DNA of 64,000 bases from Nocardia carnea NBRC 14403 (GTDB lineage Bacteria; Actinomycetota; Actinomycetes; Mycobacteriales; Mycobacteriaceae): the NCBI RefSeq assembly GCF_000308515.1, contig NZ_BAFV01000056.1, forward strand, positions 1-64,000. The letters are read 5' to 3'. Both the position numbers and the translations under genes were made by a program. The stretch's first letter is position 1, and each line of letters starts with the position of its first letter. Below the pieces are notes generated by a model. That model saw nothing but the letters and a program-made list of their open reading frames with translations. It searched no databases and had not been told where the DNA came from. Positions 63,307-64,000 of the stretch are shown here, piece by piece.

Positions 63307-64000
63307 ATGATCGCTGATACCCCGGTACTCGATCTGGACGATGCCGCAATGCTCGAGGCCGCCGATACCGGCGGCGCCCTCCGTTCGGCCGCATCCGGTG
63401 GCGCCCAGGTACGGGCCACCGCAGCGGCCGTGGCCGAGAATGCCCTCGCCGGGCTGGCCGGTCTGCAGCCACGCAGTCTGCTGCTGGTTTCCGGCGCCGG
63501 CCGGGCCGGACGTGCGGCGGGGCTGCTGGTGGCGGCGCTCGGTGACCGTGCCGGATTGCCACTGGTTCCGGTGAGCACCGTGCCTTCCTGGGCCGGTCCC
63601 TTGGACGTCGTACTGGTCAGCGGTGACGACGCCGGTGATCCCCGGCTGATCGACGCGGTGGACCGGGCGGTGCGCCGGGGCGCCGAGGTGGTCGTGGCGG
63701 CGCCGAACGAGGGACCGCTGCGGGCCGCGGCGGCCGGACGCGCTGCCGTGCTGGAGCCGCGGGTTCCTGTGCTCGACGCCAACCGGCTGCTGCGCTACCT
63801 GGCGACCGGTATCGCGGTGCTGCGGGCGATCGCCCCCGCCCGAACGGCCGGTGACCTGCCCGATCTCACCGATCTCGCCGATGTGCTCGATACCGAGGCA
63901 CTGCGCGACGGGCCTCAGCACGAGGTGTTCCACAATCCCGCCAAGAACCTTGCCGCCCGCACCCAGCAGCGCGGCCTGATCCTGGCCGGGGACAGCCCCG
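63307..64000 (+). CDS. SIS-domain protein (Rv3256c/TobH-like), cut by the window edge
   Basis: The frame is open from ATG 63307 to the end, 231 residues so far. The SIS (sugar isomerase) fold is seen in SLLLVSGAGRAGRAAGLLVA and DVVLVSGDDAGDPRLIDAVDRA with RRGAEVVVAAP; such domains bind phosphosugars. It probably precedes manA. GGGGAGG stands about 11 bases upstream; a GTG at 63295 in the same frame is an alternative. An inverted repeat CGTGGAT/ATCCACG (63212-63245) lies between it and pmmA. Confidence 0.85.
   Translation, partial: MIADTPVLDLDDAAMLEAADTGGALRSAASGGAQVRATAAAVAENALAGLAGLQPRSLLLVSGAGRAGRAAGLLVAALGDRAGLPLVPVSTVPSWAGPLDVVLVSGDDAGDPRLIDAVDRAVRRGAEVVVAAPNEGPLRAAAAGRAAVLEPRVPVLDANRLLRYLATGIAVLRAIAPARTAGDLPDLTDLADVLDTEALRDGPQHEVFHNPAKNLAARTQQRGLILAGDSP

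Overview
The window is high-GC actinobacterial DNA, most likely from Nocardia or a close relative in the Mycobacteriales. The evidence is a nearly gene-for-gene match, from memory, to the Mycobacterium tuberculosis block from Rv3205c to about Rv3262: moeZ, DUF3152, TetR, DUF3107, ferritin-like protein, DEAD helicase, histidine phosphatase, diacylglycerol kinase, whiB1, pdtaS, biotinyl protein, bL37, rshA/sigH, SRAP, aroA, rsgA, secA1, hpf, comF, lpqB-mtrB-mtrA, tmk, sahH, alkB, fbiAB, whiB2, DUF3499 and pmmA. Mycothiol-type anti-sigma factor, F420 biosynthesis, ESX/EspG proteins and a wax-ester synthase point the same way. I see no tRNA, rRNA, CRISPR array, phage or intact insertion sequence.

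Layout. 1-6.6 kb: sulfur carrier activation (moeZ), a secreted zincin, a TetR regulator, DUF3107, a ferritin-like protein and an alpha/beta hydrolase. 6.6-7.3 kb: non-coding DNA with a long palindrome that looks like a dispersed repeat. 7.3-14.3 kb: helicase, beta-propeller membrane protein, F420-type oxidoreductase, phosphatase, acetyltransferase, lipid kinase and whiB1 with a CRP-type site. 14.5-19.1 kb: PdtaS kinase, a decayed TIM-barrel gene, biotinyl protein, the 24-residue ribosomal protein bL37, and the oxidative-stress pair sigH/rshA behind a SigH-type promoter. 19.1-25.7 kb: YcgG protein, small secreted protein, SRAP, aldehyde dehydrogenase, and aroA overlapping rsgA. 25.7-34.5 kb is the accessory part: TfoX-like protein, a self-regulated membrane protein/GntR pair, a sulfonate/nitrate-type ABC importer, and an orphan ESX substrate/EspG pair whose substrate gene is frameshifted at a G-run.

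34.5-45.5 kb: secA, then a plus-strand lipid block (wax-ester synthase, DUF6912, ferredoxin reductase, two tandem DesA3-type desaturases), a BluB-like gene and hpf. 45.7-53.7 kb: comF, the envelope-stress set lpqB-mtrB-mtrA (MtrB carries an unusual repetitive tail), tmk and sahH with a structured leader. 53.9-64 kb: alkB with its TetR regulator, the coupled fbiA-fbiB-Nudix operon, whiB2, a zincin-fold protein without its metal motif, a repeat-rich stretch holding a KshA-like fragment, DUF3499, pmmA and the start of a SIS-domain gene.

Many genes here lack a Shine-Dalgarno sequence but have a -10-like hexamer 6-8 bases before the start codon, which suggests widespread leaderless transcription. 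No clearly new multigene system is visible. The most unusual loci are the frameshifted ESX/EspG pair, the GntR operator that doubles as a Shine-Dalgarno hairpin, the shared desaturase/reductase promoter motif, the repeat-bracketed KshA fragment and the MtrB tail.
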